The translations under genes and the position numbers were made by a program. Below, one piece after another: positions 22,782-37,407 of a stretch of DNA of 64,000 nucleotides. The DNA is from Manihot esculenta (taxonomy: Eukaryota; Streptophyta; Magnoliopsida; Malpighiales; Euphorbiaceae). The notes under the pieces are model-generated. The model did not search any database, was not told the DNA's origin, and worked only from the letters and a program-made list of their open reading frames with translations. The stretch spans positions 9,195,248 to 9,259,247 of the forward strand of contig NC_035162.2 in NCBI RefSeq assembly GCF_001659605.2, given 5' to 3'. Numbering within the stretch: position 1 is the stretch's first letter; the number at the start of each line of letters is the position of its first letter.

Positions 22782-25700
22782 ACAAATTTATTTTATTTTT
22801 CCCTAAAATTTCTGATAAAAAAGATAAAACTACAAAATTATAAAGGAAATCTAATATAATTGAAGATAATTTTGATAGCTAATATAAAACTATTAAATTA
22901 TGAAAAAAATAAAAACAAATATATATTTAATTATTAGGAGTTTTTATGAATATATAACCAATAAGTCTTTATTCAGTGATATTTTAATCACTTTTATGAT
23001 TATAAATGAAACAAATAAAGGAAAACAAATGGGTAGTTATCTACACATAGTTTTGCTTACAGTTGAGCCATGAACGCTTCCAATTTTGATGTCATCATCA
23101 CATTCCGAAAGGGGCTGGATGCCAAAATTACAAGTTGATGATTGCTCTTTCTATAATATATAATTTTTTTTCCTCCTAGCGAGTGAGGTGTAACATAACA
23201 AGGAAATATGCATGTGCCATAGGCATTGCTAAGAATTACACGTAGCATGCAAAATCACCAAACTTAGGTTGCTGCTAGCTTTGCAAATTTTGGCAATGAT
23301 GAGGCATCGATTAAGTTTAGTCCTTAAGCTAACAAAATCAACATTGATCAGCAGTCACCTTTGTCCATATATAAGAAAAACAAAATACCATTTGTATGAC
23401 TTCTCATGCTGCCGTATATTGTCTAATTCTAGAGCATTATCGTCTCATCGAACTTCGAAGAGGCAGCTAGCAACTTTAAGGCAGGATGAAGATTCAATCT
23501 CATCTAACCATCATATTTTCGTAAATAGAGAAAAATATAAGGTATTTTTTCTCTTTTCCTTTTTTTTTAATGTTGTTGTACACTTACAATTAGGTGTTAT
23601 AAAATTCGATATACAAGTCCAGTTCAATAATTTAATTTGGATTAAATTAAATTTTAATTTGATCAAAATGTTTTATTAAATTGAATCGTGTTATTTATCG
23701 ATTTTTAATTTAATTGATTAAATTAATTAATTGATAAAAAAATAATTTAATTAGTAAATAATAATTATAATTAATTACAATTAACGAATAGTAAATATGC
23801 GTTATATGGACTTAAAATGGAAGGTGGTTTGCAAATTGGAAAATGAATATCCGGAGGGGAGCGCACAGCATTCCAACAGTCGGCAAGAGCGACCCGTTTC
23901 CATGCGGAAAAGGACAATCTATCCGTCCAGCCATCCACTTAGATATTTTGATTACCTTATCAAAATATCCTAAATATTTGTAGCTGCCCATCTGCTCACA
24001 ACCACTCACTCCTTCAACTTTCCAATCCTCCTTTCTCAACATGTCAAAACCTCCCAATCCCTCTTAAGTTTAAATCCCCATTAACTATGTTAAAATGTAC
24101 AACACAATTAAAGACATTTAATTAATAATAATAATAATAATATCATGAGAAAGGTTTTTAAAGAAAATTGGATTGTGGGAATGAAAATGAGAATTGTTGA
24201 GAGGAAGAAATGGAACTACAGAAGGGGTTTTTGATTGGGTGGGTGGGAAAGGGAAGAGGGGAGAGAAGAGATTGGAAGATAAGGAGATTGGCATGGCATG
24301 GCATGGCATTTGCGTCTATAATTTTCCCTCTGTCTGGTATTTGATGAGGCGGGCCCCACATATGCATGTGTCTGCGGAACAAATACTCCATCCTCTCGAC
24401 GTTTTCCTTCCCTTGGCTACTTTCCCTCACTGCCAAACAAGTTCACTACTCCAACTCCAAAAAATATAAAGATAATAACTCCACGCTTATAATAATGAAA
24501 AGTTTTTTTTAAATAATCATTATTTTTTTTATTATACCCAAATAAGATTCATCTATTTAACTTGGTTGAAATCTTAAACTTGTGTAGTTAATAATTTTAC
24601 TCTAGCTTAATTAAAATTCCAAGTTCAGAAGATTCAAAGTCAATGAAATTAGCTAGGACAATAAAGTTGAAGAAGATACACAGTTGTAATTGATGGATTC
24701 ATTTCTTATCATTCACTTATATTGATAATGTCTAAAGATATTTTCTTTTACCTGATTAATTTCATTGAAAAAAAAATTAAATAAATTTTAATAAAATCAT
24801 TCATAATTTTATTCTTTTTAAAAATAAAAAATTTATAAATTTAAAAAAAATAAATTTTTACATTTCAAATAAAAATTTATAATAAAAAAAATTAATTAAA
24901 TTCTCGATTAAAAATTAAAATTTTTTAAACTCCAAATCTGATGGGCAGTGTCTTTTTCAACCCAAAATGCTTTAAGTGTCCATGAAGTTTTGTTTCGTTA
25001 TCTTCAATGTAATTTCAAACATATTATTGGGTGTTTGTAAAAATGGTGTCCAATCAACGCTTAATCAGTTGGGCCTTTTCTCTTTGCAAAGTCTTGTTTG
25101 TCTTCATCTATTTATCTTGGCACTTTTAAGTGCGCTATACTATTCCATGTATAATCTCACATCATGAGATGATTTTATCACGTGATTGGTCTCATAACCT
25201 ATGCTTTTCTCCTTGTCAATAATCACCACAGAAGAAGAAAAAATCTGGAAAATCTTATTAGAAGCGGTGCTAATTACAGACAATTGCAGTTGTAACATAA
25301 GTTTTTTAACACATATTACAATTTTTTATATGTATATTCTTTACAAATTCAGAATATATGCGGTAATAATTCAGAATATGAAGCCAAAATTCAGATAAAT
25401 TAAGTAAGAAGAAGTAGTCAAAATAGATGACTCCTCTTAGATGAGCCAAAACAGGTGATGGTATGCCAATCCACCCTCCCCCACATGCTGTAATTTGTAA
25501 ACTTTATAACTGAGCTAATTCAATACAACCACACATTGCCATATCTCTCAATTTTCAATAAAATTGTCTGCTTCAATCACCAATAATTTCATCGTCCCAA
25601 TGAAATTAGATACTCGATCTTACAACCTGCAGTGGAATTTTAGACATGTATATATATGCACAGAATTTAAAGATTATATGGAAACTAAAATAAAATTGAT

Positions 25701-27600
25701 ATAGATTAAATTATAGTTTTGCTCTACTTGATTTGTCTATTAAAGTGAAACCAAAATTAAAGTTGTCCTTTAAAAAATCTAACTTCAATTCGGGTCATAC
25801 CAAGGCTGTGTTTGAAGCAGAAGCCGTGGTGGGAGCCAGCTAGCTGCATCTTGATGGCCGATAATGATTGTCTAATTGTGGGGTACAGTGTCAACGGACC
25901 ACGGCCATTAGCAAGTTGGGGAAACTTTGCTTCACCATCTTGTCTGCCACTACGCGCTACACCTACTATCTTCTCTGATTTATTATCTATGATTGGATGC
26001 CATTACACTAACCCCTCTCTCCTAATTGATGTTTACTTTTATTATCAATTTATTTATTCCATTTACCTTACAATAATAGTATCTATATTAAAAAATAAAA
26101 AGTAATTAAAATTATTAATAATAAGATATTGTTGATGGAAATGACAAGGAAGTTGACAGCAAACAGCTAATACATTATGATAAAAAGAAAAAAGAAAATG
26201 AATGGTGACCGTTAAAAGTATTCCGATGAGAAATATAAAAATATAAAAATATAGTAGTCTCGTGGATGTATTTGTATTTTGATGTCACTGTCAACAGAAG
26301 CTTATTTTCTCCCGACGTGAACTTTGCGGGAGCAGCAACTTGCACTGCAGCTTTCTTTTTCGCCCTTCTGGCCTTTTATTTTGGACCGTCAATGCCTCAC
26401 CTGTTAACCCTTTAGCTAGATATTTATTTATTTGTCATTTTTCAACATTTCTTTATTTAACTGCAAAAAGAAAATGATAAAGACAATTGCTGATTAGTAT
26501 TATTAATTAAATAATTAAATTTATGTATAAAATAAGAGGTCAAGGGTAGGGTCGTACTTCTGTTTAATTAATGAACTGATGCATAAAGTATTCGATTAAA
26601 CAATGATGAACTCTTATGACAACCGCTAATTAATTTGCCTCTTTCCTTTTCATACTCATTTGCACGTGATTATATAATCTTATTTATCAACTATGCTTTG
26701 TTTCTCAACAAATTTCAAAAAGTTATTATTCTTTTGTAAACTATAAAATAACAGAGTTAATATCCATTAAAAATTTTAAAAAATATTTAAATTTTGGATC
26801 GAAAATTTATTTATACCTTCTATCAAAGCCAATAGTATTTGCCTATAGTAGTTTACCCTACTATAAATTTGTTATTTTTTAATCATTTCTCTTATTTAAA
26901 TGATAATTTAAAATATAATAAGTGGATTTTATTTATTTTTTATAATAAAAAGTGAAAATTATTTATTTATATTTTTAAAATTTATTAATTTATAATAAAC
27001 CAACTACAAATAAATATTTTTCTTATTCTAAATAGATCCATAACTTCGATCTCTGACTATACCCATTTAAAAGTATAATAAAAAAATATCGTCCAAATTC
27101 ATTGTATCTAATTTACTCGCCAAGTGAAGACTATTTCACAATGGCAAAATTTCTACCATCACTTTATAAAATTTTCCAACTTTTTCTTAAAAAGAAATTA
27201 TATATTATGGCATTTCTTTTTTTTTCCTCGAAACTTAAAATACTTTTTTTAAAAAATATCTTTGGAATTTAATAGAATAAGATATCCAATTAATTTTAAA
27301 ACATTATATAATATTACATTCATTAAAAAAAAAATCTCCCCTTCGGATAATCTACCATTTCTATTATCTTTCATCCCCAAATGAAAATATAATAAATTAC
27401 GTAATATAAAAAGAATAAGCATTCACGACTCTTGAGGTACGATGGACCTATGCGTTGTGAAGTTGCATAGATGATGATGGGATAAGAGTTTACGGCTGGC
27501 CATAGACAGCGAGTTAAAAGTAATCTAGGGATTTCAATTTTATTTTAGGTTTAATTTTAATATTTGACATTCTATTTTAATTTTTTTATATTATATTTTT
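22782..27600. other. Long gene-poor AT-rich region
   Basis: About 4.8 kb with no frame that I can connect to a protein family. Most open frames are short or run through simple sequence. GGCAT is repeated at 24290-24308. Clearer non-AT patches lie at 23815-24060, 24190-24440 and 25800-25980, but none has recognisable motifs, splice continuity or conserved residues. Some may be decayed repeats. The longest frame (23269-23679, plus) is not convincing. Confidence 0.5.
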
Positions 27601-27689
27601 CATTATTATTTTTTATTCATTTATGTGAGTATAATTATTTATAAGGAGATTTTACAAAATTATGATAGACACTTCCATAAAACCCAAAG

Positions 27690-28120
27690 GGGCGAAAAAT
27701 GACACGTGACGCGAAAGGGATGCGAAGAGTGATAACCGTTCAGACAGCCAATAGAAGGAGAGGTGGCGGTCGACGTGGACACGTGGCGGTTTAAAAAGCC
27801 AGATCAGATCGAGATGTCCGTGAAACCAGCCGAGTAGGACTCCAAAGTCCAAGGTCTAAGTTACGATTTCCTCCCACTTTACATGTGGGTAATTGCAATT
27901 GACCCGCACCTTCCTATGATAAATAAATAAAAATAAAATAAATATCTTGGTCACCGGTTACCTAAATTCCCAGTAACAGTTCTGCACTAATACGGTCGTT
28001 ATTTTATTTATTTCTATTATTTCTAACGCTCTTTTCTACCGGCTGTTTTTTATTATTATTTTCTTTTTTTAGAAAAAGCAGCTGCGAGAGTGCTATTGAG
28101 CGTGTGTGTATATAATACAT
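27690..28120 (+). promoter_or_regulatory. Promoter region of the TPR gene with two G-boxes and a TATA element
   Basis: The AT-rich background gives way to mixed sequence containing GACACGTGAC (CACGTG at 27703-27708) and GACACGTGGC (27778-27787, the reverse complement of GCCACGTGTC). Both are G-box/ABRE-type bZIP or bHLH sites. TATATAA at 28109-28115 is well placed for a start site near 28140. The first exon is then probably non-coding, with a leader intron ending at the TTTTTCAG acceptor at 28534. Confidence 0.6.
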
Positions 28121-28689
28121 GAGAGTGGAGTTTGCTTTCTTCTAATAAAGTGAAGTTGCGATTCGTACTTCGCTTTACAGCTTCTCCCAGGAATCCTTCG
28201 CCGGAATTTGATTCGAGAATAAAAAATCCGAGGAGCTTAAAAAAATCGAGGTCGGTCATGTATATTGAACTTCTCCTTTCTTGGATCTCTCTCACTTCCA
28301 TTCTCGTCGTTTTACGTGCCGTTTATTTTGGTTTTGGATTTCGTTTTTCCGATCCGATTTTCATGGGAAGTAATGATTGGTCATGAAAATTAGAAATCTA
28401 TTAGCTACTCTTTTGCAATGCAAAGCCTCAGATTCTGATTTGCTCCCTGGGAAAATAGTAAGAGATTTGGATGACATTTGATTTGAAATTGTTGTTCGTT
28501 GTTTGACATGTTTGATTGCCTTCCTTGTTTTTCAGGTTGTAGAAGAAGTTTCTGAGGAGAGAAAAAATACAGACGAAAAAGTAAAGCAAAGACTTAGATC
28601 TGTTGATTTTCGGGGATTTGGATTCCATCGTTTAGCTTTTTAAGCTTTTCTCTAAAGTGATCAAGTTTACCTTTCTTTTTCCCGAGAAA

Positions 28690-30807
28690 ATGGGAGTGAA
28701 AGTAGCTACGACCTGTTTCCAGTGGTCGCAGCCAATTATTCCTCATTCTCCTTCTTCTTCTCAAACCCTAGCCTCTGCAATCTCATCTCCTTCTTCAAAA
28801 AGACGGTGCCGTTCTGATGTAACTGGAGCTGCAACGCTCATGTGCCGTTACGTACACAGACTAGACAGGTTCGCTCTGCTTGGCACTTCATCAACAAAAC
28901 TCCACAGATCACGGTCTTGTGAGCATCCGGAATCGAGGGCTCGCACTATAACAAGAGCTTGCAGTGCAGGCTTAGATGCCTTCTCCGACGAAGAGTTTTC
29001 CAAGAAAATCCAAGAGCTGGCACTCAGATTCCAGCTCTCAGATGACGATGGTGATGGCGATTATAACAGTAGTGAAGTAGATTTGGGATCAGAGAGAGTC
29101 TCTGATTCTAGAGATATTCACGGCATGAGTAGCGCGGAGAGTTACAACAGTATCACCCAAGAATCTTCAAGTTTGCAGAATCAGAGACAGTTTCCTCTGG
29201 ATTCTGTGGAACCTCCTTGGCCAGAAATTGGACAAGTGGAACCGGATTGGTCTGGAAGTGATGATACTCTTCCAGCCAATATCGAACGGAAGGCGAACAG
29301 CGTTGACCTCCCTCTTTCACTTAGAATGATAAAGAGAAAGATGCAATGGCAAGAGGGATTCAGGGAAGCAGGGGAATCTGCTTATTGCTCAGTGAAAAAG
29401 GCGTTTTCTTCTATGGTATTTATAATTCGAGAGCTACATAGCTATTCCTTGCAAATGAGAGAGCTTCTGTTCACTGAAGATTTGCAAGGGATTATCGTTC
29501 GAGTTCAGAAAGAAATGCATGCTTCCTTCGTTTGGTTATTTCAGCAAGTGTTTTCCCACACACCAACCCTGATGGTTTATGTGATGATTCTGCTAGCTAA
29601 CTTCACCGTATATTCTATGGGCAGCAACGCCGCCATTGCAGCCTCGCCACCACCTGCGTCTTATGCAGCCACCACAGGAAGTGTTTCAGTTGTGGAAATT
29701 CAAGACCAAAAGAATCAGAAATTTGATTCTTCCTCGTTAAAGACGTTTTCAATATCTTCGACAAGTGGCAAATCAACTTCGATTGGAGGTAACAGTGGCG
29801 GTGGTGGTAAGGTCCGTCCGGTTGCCAGTGGAACTGACGGGGACGGACTGTCCGATGAGTCGGACGAATTAAAAACATTTGTCCCTGATGGTGCTTCGCA
29901 ATTGACCTCTCTCGGGACTACAGGGGAAGCAGAGTCGGTATCACGGCAAGGAACAATAGAAGAGGAAGATGTATGGAAGTCGACTGTAGACGAAGCTTCA
30001 AAAATGCAAGTCCTTGATCATGAGACCATGCAGAGATTCGTTTCACCTATCAAAACAAATGTTGAGCCGGATGATTATTCAGATTATTTTAGAACAGATC
30101 TTCTGTATCAAACGGGATTGGCCCAAGACCCTAATAGTCCTCTCCTGCTTGCCAATTATGCTCAATTCCTCTACCTCGTCGCCCATGATTACGACAGGTA
30201 TAAATCTCCATCAATTTTTTTATATTAAGTTTTACACGTCTCTCTCTAATTTCTTTGCACTGTAAGCGAACACTCCCTTCTTCCCCAATTCTTTTGTAGC
30301 ACATGTAAAAATTAGGTTGATATTTTAGCAAGTTGAGGACTTTTTTGTTTGAAGTAGAGTATATCCCAGTTTATTCGCAGTGCTCAAAGAGTACAAGTCG
30401 TTATGAAAATCGTCATTTTGCAAATATGTTTTGGGGTGGTTTACTTGAATCCACGATAGGGAATGTGTGGTGTGGTTTGGGCGTGACCACGCGCTTTTCA
30501 CATCTTAAGATCTTCTCCCACTTGATGTTGTTGACAAGTCTTTATTTGTGTAAACAGAGCTGAAGATTACTTCAAGAGGGCAGTAGGAGTTGAGCCAGCT
30601 GACGCGGAGGCGTACAGCAAGTATGCATGTTTTTTATGGAGAGTGAGAAATGACTTATGGGCAGCTGAGGAAACCTTCTTGGAAGCCATTAACGCTGACC
30701 CTACCAACTCATACCATGCTGCTAATTATGCCCATTTTCTATGGAACACTGGCGCCGAGGACACTTGTTTCCCACTTGGCTCCCAAGATAACGCCCAAGA
30801 ACTCTAA
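28690..30807 (+). CDS. TPR-like superfamily protein (At2g29670/At1g07280 type)
   Basis: Two exons, 28690-30197 and 30558-30807, join in frame (R|AEDYF) to 585 residues. The start ATG at 28690 (MGVKVATTCFQWSQ) is the first Met after a leader; in-frame codons upstream lack an ATG. The N-terminal 100 residues are Ser/Arg-rich (RRCRSDVTGA). A Glu/Asp-rich region with EPPWPEIGQVEPDW follows. A hydrophobic stretch, TLMVYVMILLANFTVYS, near residue 300 could be a membrane segment. At the C-terminus come three TPR-like units: LLYQTGLAQDPNSPLLLANY, YFKRAVGVEPADAEAYSKYA and TFLEAINADPTNSYHAANYA. The function of this plant family is not established to my knowledge. Ser-rich and Gly-rich linkers (GGNSGGGGK) separate the parts. 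Confidence 0.92.
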
Positions 30808-33800
30808 TTCTCTGGGGAAAAATAAAAAACTAGAGAAAAGAAAACTTGAAGGAAGAGATAAAGATGAATCCTATCACCGCCTTATCCATCTCTTTGGTGC
30901 CCGCCTCTTGACCGAGAAAACTAGTTGGTGAAATGAGAAAAAAACAAATGGAAATGAACGAAAGTATGAATCTGTTGTTCTTTATTTTTTTAAAAAGGAA
31001 AGAAAATTTTAATTATTGCTGGAAGGGGTGAAGGGATATCCGGAAGTGTGGAATGTGCATCTCATCTCACGAGGAGTCGGTGTTTGGAAGGTGGGTGCAC
31101 GTGACCGAGAATAGGATAAAATTTAGGTAGAAGCAAATGAAGAAGCGGCGAGGCTTGGCTCGTCTTCTGCTCTCGCAGATCCCAATTGCCGGATTTTACA
31201 GAGTTTCAATAATATATTTTTTTTTCCTCTTTTGTTTTTCGACACAATCACATGGCAAAGTGTAATTTTATAGCCAAATTGTTAATACATTTTCCCTTTT
31301 TAATTACGCTGTAATAATGTCATATGAGAATCAACATAAACATTGTCATACAATGTAATGATTTCCAAGGGTATGATTGCAAGAAATTTTCATTCATCAC
31401 ATGTTTTAATTCTTATAATGATTTATTTTGTAAAAACAAATGACAAAATAGGTTTACCGGTCTGATTAAAATTAATATAAAGTAATTTTTTAAATTATTT
31501 TTTAATCGGTCCAAAATAATTAAACTGCTCAAACTATTTCTTTTTCTTTTCCTAATCGGTGTGGGCTGGGAATCACACAGTATATATTTTATTATTTAAA
31601 AGATATAATTTTCTCATTTATTTTCTTTCTTAATATTTGAGAAAATTACTTTTTATTTCTTTTTAGTTTTCCTCTTTACTTCATTCAATATCAAAATGAA
31701 GAATATATGTTAAGTATTGATTACCTTAATTTATAGTTGTAATTATCAGATCAAATTAATATATGGACAGAAACACCAACATTCAGTTTATATTACTTTA
31801 CAAGATTATAGTTTACCATCCCACGAAAGAACTTATATATGTTAACATTTGAAGTACTCTTAACAAATTTATGGATAATTTTTATTTAAAGTGAGTCTTA
31901 CATAAATTAAAATTTTATATAAAATTCACTATCACTTACACAAAATCATTTAAACCGAATTTAGATAAACATTTTCTCAAACTTATAAAACATAAAATTT
32001 TTATTGATTATTAAAAAAAAAATTATCCACCTAGAAAAGATGTATGGTAGGACCTTTCTAACTTGACTAGTGAGAATATCATAAATCTCAAATACTAGGT
32101 AAGTAGAACATTTTAGCATTCTCTTAAATTTATCACCTTGATCATTTAGCATTTATTTTATGCTCTTTATTATCTTCTTCCCTGAGTATTTATTCACAGA
32201 AAATTCTTTTTAACTTATCATCAAATAAATATGCCAATGGAAAAAATCAACTAGTCCTCTAAATTCCTTTTACCTTGTAGTTCATATCCAATTGGATGTA
32301 CTGATATTCTTTCGGGTCAAATTGATACACGTGGCATATTGTTGGATCCCAACATTATCAAATATTTAACTAAAAACATTTTATAATCGTAATTTCTTGA
32401 AATGCATAATTTTATTCTTATATTGTATATTTAGAGGATAAATAATGAACGGCGGAACAATAAAATTCCCATCGCTGTGGCTGGGCTCAAATACGGGATA
32501 AAAGTCGAAATCATACGCTTTTCCACGATGGGGAGCTCAAGCTTTTGTTCTTGCTCAAAACTGACAGCACCAGATTATGTTCTGCACTGTGTGGTCTCTA
32601 TTTTATTTCAATTATATATATTATAATATTTTAAATTTAGTTAATAATTCAATTTTAATAAATTTATAAAATTAATTAAAAACAAACGCTAACCGAGTAT
32701 ACCACATATACAATATTATTTATATTGTTTATAAAAAAATATAATGCGAAAAAGACTACCATTAGCTGTTTGTAATTAAAAGAATTTAAAAAAGATATAT
32801 AAATTTATTTATATTTAAAGTACATCACCATCTGCAAGCTTTATGCGAAAAGCGTTATATATAAGTACAGATGCATGAAATGAGCACATGCAAATGTTGA
32901 GAAAATATGAAAAGGTAGAGTACTTGGACTTGGGGATTTAGGAAGAAGCAAAGGACCCCATTTTCATGCACACGTCAATTGTTAAATAACAGTCATTGAA
33001 GCAAGACATTAAATCAAACACATGGGGTGCAGTACATCCCTTGGGTCCTTGGCATTGAAATTGAATCAGGCCAAACCTCAAATTGACAGTGTTTTCTGTG
33101 TGAACCTGTGGTGGTATGCATATTAAGCCACTCCCATGTCCTCTCCTCCCAACTCCATTGGTGTTTCAAGAAGGTCACTTACAAGGAGAGCCCACATGAT
33201 CTTACCACATATATATATGTTTGTGCAGGTAACAAAAAGATTTCCCTGACATCAAACAGTTCTAAACCTTTATTTTGGGCATAAAATGAATTCAAATAAA
33301 TAATTATTAAAAAAATTGAATTAATTTAGTCATTAAAATAAAATAATTATTAAAAAAATCAATTGAATTGAAATTATCGTATTTTAAATGGAGGGAAAAG
33401 GACTTTGCCATTATATTTACAATCTGGTCCTTCCTGTTTCACTTAAAGGGCTTTTCTTGAGTCGGGTCACAGAGCTTCATATGAGATGGCCCACTGTTTA
33501 TACCTATTTATTATTGCAGTCTACTCATTTTAGTTCATTTCATTAATTTTCTTAATTACTTTGAAATTTGAAATCCAAAAGTCGTAAATAAGATTTTTAA
33601 TGCTATTAAATTAAATGCATTAATATATATTTTCAGTTATTCAACTGAAAAGTTTAATGGACTAAACTATATAATAGGATAGTTTATATTTATTTAATTC
33701 CAAATTTCAGGATTTCACTAACACTATGGATACAAAATTTAAACAGAAATTAATTTACTCACTCAAACTAAAAAATATAAATATCTAATTACTAATCCAA

Positions 33801-34865
33801 TCGAGTGAGTAGAGTGCATTTGTTTTTTAATCGCTTGATAAATACATAGGTTATTTAAATTTATTTTGATTTTGCTCGGTCTAAATTAATTTATTAAATA
33901 GACTCGTTAATAATTTTAAACGGCTAGTTAATAGAATTCTTTTGACTTATATAATCCGCAAGAAATAATTTTTAATTAATTATTATATACAATTAATGCT
34001 AAATTGAATAGGATTGGTAAGTAGGAGTCGGATAATAGGTTAAAAATTAAAGTGGTTATTATTTGGAATCCGATCCATTTCGGTTGCTATCATAAGTTAT
34101 TTCACTGAGTTGACGAGTTGAGAAAATATCCATTTTCTCAATTTTGTCACAGTTTTTAACAAAATGAAATCCTAATTAATTGAAAAGTGGAATTGCGACG
34201 AAATAAACTTAATTGAGTAATATAAGGTAATTTAACTGATTAGCTAAATGCAGCAATTCTTTATTAGAAAAAAAAAAAGGAATTATTAGATCAAACTGAG
34301 TCATTTTTCCATTTTTCTGTTTGGTAAAAATAAAATTAATATAAAATAATTGAATTAAATTTTTATAAAACTTTTTTTATTTTAAATAAGGGTAAAAAAA
34401 GATAAAACTAAAAATTAAACGTGTCAGCGATTAGGGTTGGACCCAAAATTGTCTTAAGCATTTGATTGTAAGAATTTATATATCAGCATCTAGCTTTAAT
34501 TTCTCTCCAAAATTTTATCACCCAAATAAATTAGCATTTAATTCCCAAAACTCATATTTTTCTTACAAATGATGCCATGCCATAGGTAGTAATTGACTAA
34601 ACTGTCCTTTTCAACATGTATAGAATATGACAATTTTATCCATTCTAGGAACTGTCCAAAACATTATTCATGGGTCTTAGAGATAATTTTCCATTTTTTT
34701 TTCTATTAATTTAGAATTTATTATTGAGAATAATGATTATTAATTAATTTCGTATGTTTTATAACGAATCCACTAATCTCTCTACCTCTCTTTTTCTACT
34801 TTAGTCTGTGAGAGGAAGCTCAGGAGTTACACTCGCCTCTCATTCTCCACCGTCAGATTAACCAC
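30808..34865. other. Intergenic, AT-rich, upstream of the MYB gene
   Basis: About 4 kb without a supportable gene. The first few hundred bases are probable 3' UTR of the TPR gene, and CACGTG occurs at 31097-31102. Most of the rest is low-complexity AT-rich sequence. The last roughly 100 bases before 34866 are CT-rich and look like MYB 5' UTR. Confidence 0.55.
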
Positions 34866-37407
34866 ATGATCTACGGCTATTACGCCAGATGGATTATTAC
34901 AAGGCTTACTGCATCTATAAGCTCTTATGTTCAGCTTATATTGAGCTGTTTTCTTACAAGATCAAGTGAAAAACCCTTACAACTATCCCATAAATCAAGC
35001 TCATTTCATAGCCCAGAATTCCTCTCTCATTACTCTCAAGCTCCTTTCATGGAAGGAGGAGGAGGAGGAGGTGCTGGTGGTTTTGGCCTTCGAAATTTAC
35101 CAAACAATCCCTCCATATATCTACCATTTCCACCATTAACAGCGGTGGACAGGTTCTTATGGGGTCGAGGCCAATTCTCACAGCAACAGAATCAAAGTAA
35201 TATTAAGAACAACGAAACACTTGTTTCTACAAATGGGTTGTATGATCTCTCTGCATCGAATGGTGCAATTGCTGGTTTTCCATGGCCATGTTTCCAAGAG
35301 AGAGACTTCGTTGAAGGAGATAGTCTCATCAATTGGACATGCGAGATAAACCCTAGAGCTTGTTTGGAAGGAGAAGTGAATGTTTCAGGAAGGATTTGTA
35401 AAGGTCAGGCAAAGAAAGCCAAGAAAATCCCTTGTCCAAGTTTGATCAAAGGGCAGTGGACAGAAGAAGAAGACAGGTGATATGCAAACGATATTTAATT
35501 AGACTTCTCCTTTTAACCTATTTTTGAGTTGAGGTTTTGTTTCTTGTTTCTTTTTCATACTGGTTCTTTGGTTAAAGTTAGCACTGAAGCATGTTAGGGT
35601 CGTCTTTTTGATGTCATGAAGGAAACTGATTAAGCTGGTGAAGCAATTTGGGGTAAGAAAATGGGCACAAATAGCTGAAAAGTTGGCTGGTAGGGCTGGA
35701 AAGCAGTGTCGCGAGAGATGGCACAATCATTTGCGCCCTGATATCAAGGTTCCTTCTTTCCCTTTCATTTTCTTTAGGGTTTGCTATTTTACTGATCTCA
35801 CATCTTTTGTTCATGTTGCAATTTCCATAAATTAAGTTAGATATATGTCTGCTTTATTTTTTCAGGGATTTTTTTATATGAAATCTGTTTGATGGATATC
35901 CAAGAACGAAGGATCTTGGCTTATACTTTCGGATTCTTTGATTTTAATATCAAGTAGTTTGATAAGATTAAGAAAAATCTAAAATTAACCTTATATATAT
36001 TCATATTTTTCTTGTATAATTTAGGGTCAAGGTAATACTTTAGATTGTTTTGAACTAATAAGTTCCTTTTTCTTCTCCCCCTTATATTTCCTTTTAAATT
36101 CTTTTTTCTTTCCATTTCCATTTACATATGGCAGAAAAAAAGGACCTAGCTAGGGCTTTTAGTTTCACATCACATGCAAATAGGTTAATTTCCATTCGTT
36201 CCAAATCTTCTCTTTTTTTTTTTTTTTCTTTCTGAAATGTATTTTAACTCGACCATTGCAATGCAAAATGCACGATTTGTTCAGCAGGACCCAGCTGTTA
36301 TATATTCTTCTTCATCGACTGTCTTTTTCATGTGATTTTGTAATTTTTCCTTGCAAAGCATCATCTTGACATAAAAGTTGATGACTTTTCTCTCTCCATG
36401 AATAAGTTCCCATTGGCTTTTCAATAAAAACCATTTATGTTAATTGTTTGTAATCTTTTGCCTTGTTATTAATCATACATGTGCTTTTTTTTTTCTTCTT
36501 GATGGGTTTTCTTTTATAGAAAGAAAGCTGGAGCGAAGAAGAGGAGAGGATTTTGGTTGAAGCACATTCCAAGGTTGGGAACCGATGGGCAGAAATCGCA
36601 AAACTCATTCCTGGAAGAACTGAGAATGCTATAAAGAATCATTGGAATGCTACGAAAAGAAGGCAAAATTCAAGGAGAAAGAACAAGCATACAGAAAATA
36701 AAATTGCAAAACCTCAATCTTCAATACTTCAAGACTACATTAAAAGCAAGAACCTCAAAAATCCTTGCCCTACTTCTATAGGTACCCCTTCCCATAGCAC
36801 AAACACAAACATAAACACACCTTCAAGCTCCTCCACATCAGATGATCCTTCAAGCCAATTCAACTACTTTCTCCCTGAATTATCTGAACCCAATGTGGAT
36901 GACTCTCCACCACTGATCACTCAAACATATGATGATGAACTTCTCTTACAAAATTTCTTCAATGACAATTTTATGGAGTCATCCCCAGAAAAACCTGCAA
37001 CCAAGAATCCAATGGAAATGGAAACCAGCAGCAATGTTGATAATCAGCTCAAGAATCCATCATTGGTCTTGGACTCTCTTGGTTTATATCAAAACAATGG
37101 TGATCAACAGCTAGCTGATACAAGTGATCAATATGACTTGTTTTCTTCTACTTTGATGTCTCCAATTATGTGCCCAAGTGGTCTCCAAGCGGAAGAAAGA
37201 CCTACTAGCTACCTGTATTCAGATCTCTATCTCTCTTACCTTCTAAATGGAGCAACCGCAATTTCGCCTTCTATTGATTATGGAGATAACAATAGCATGA
37301 ACATGGAGTTGGGGATAGATCAAACTCGTTCAAATGGAAAGAAAGAGATGGATTTGATAGAGATGATTTCTTCTTCTCATTTCTTTCAAGGTAGCAACAG
37401 TACATAG
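34866..37407 (+). CDS. R2R3-MYB transcription factor, MYB98/MYB64/MYB119 group
   Basis: Three exons, 34866-35476, 35622-35748 and 36520-37407, join in frame. The R2 repeat is [10 protein letters not shown]...[30 protein letters not shown]. The R3 repeat starts [20 protein letters not shown] and ends [17 protein letters not shown]. The intron positions and the phrase [20 protein letters not shown] mark the MYB98-type subgroup. The motif [11 protein letters not shown] after R3 resembles that in MYB98. The acidic, Ser/Asn-rich C-terminus is typical of activators. From the first ATG (34866) the protein is 541 residues; from the in-frame ATG at 35049 (MEGGGGGG) it is 480, and the start is undecided. 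Arabidopsis relatives act in the female gametophyte (MYB98 in synergids, MYB64/119 in cellularisation). Linkage to CYP86A1 favours the MYB119/64 side. Confidence 0.92.

Noticed and set aside
23269..23679. 136-codon open frame in the gene-poor region
   Set aside because: No domain, no plausible promoter or splice structure, and the last third runs through AT-rich simple sequence.
23812..24057. Minus-strand frame in a less AT-rich patch
   Set aside because: No recognisable motif and only 81 codons; may be repeat debris.
29615..29878. Minus-strand open frame within the TPR gene
   Set aside because: Antisense shadow of the Gly/Ser-rich linker in the TPR coding sequence.
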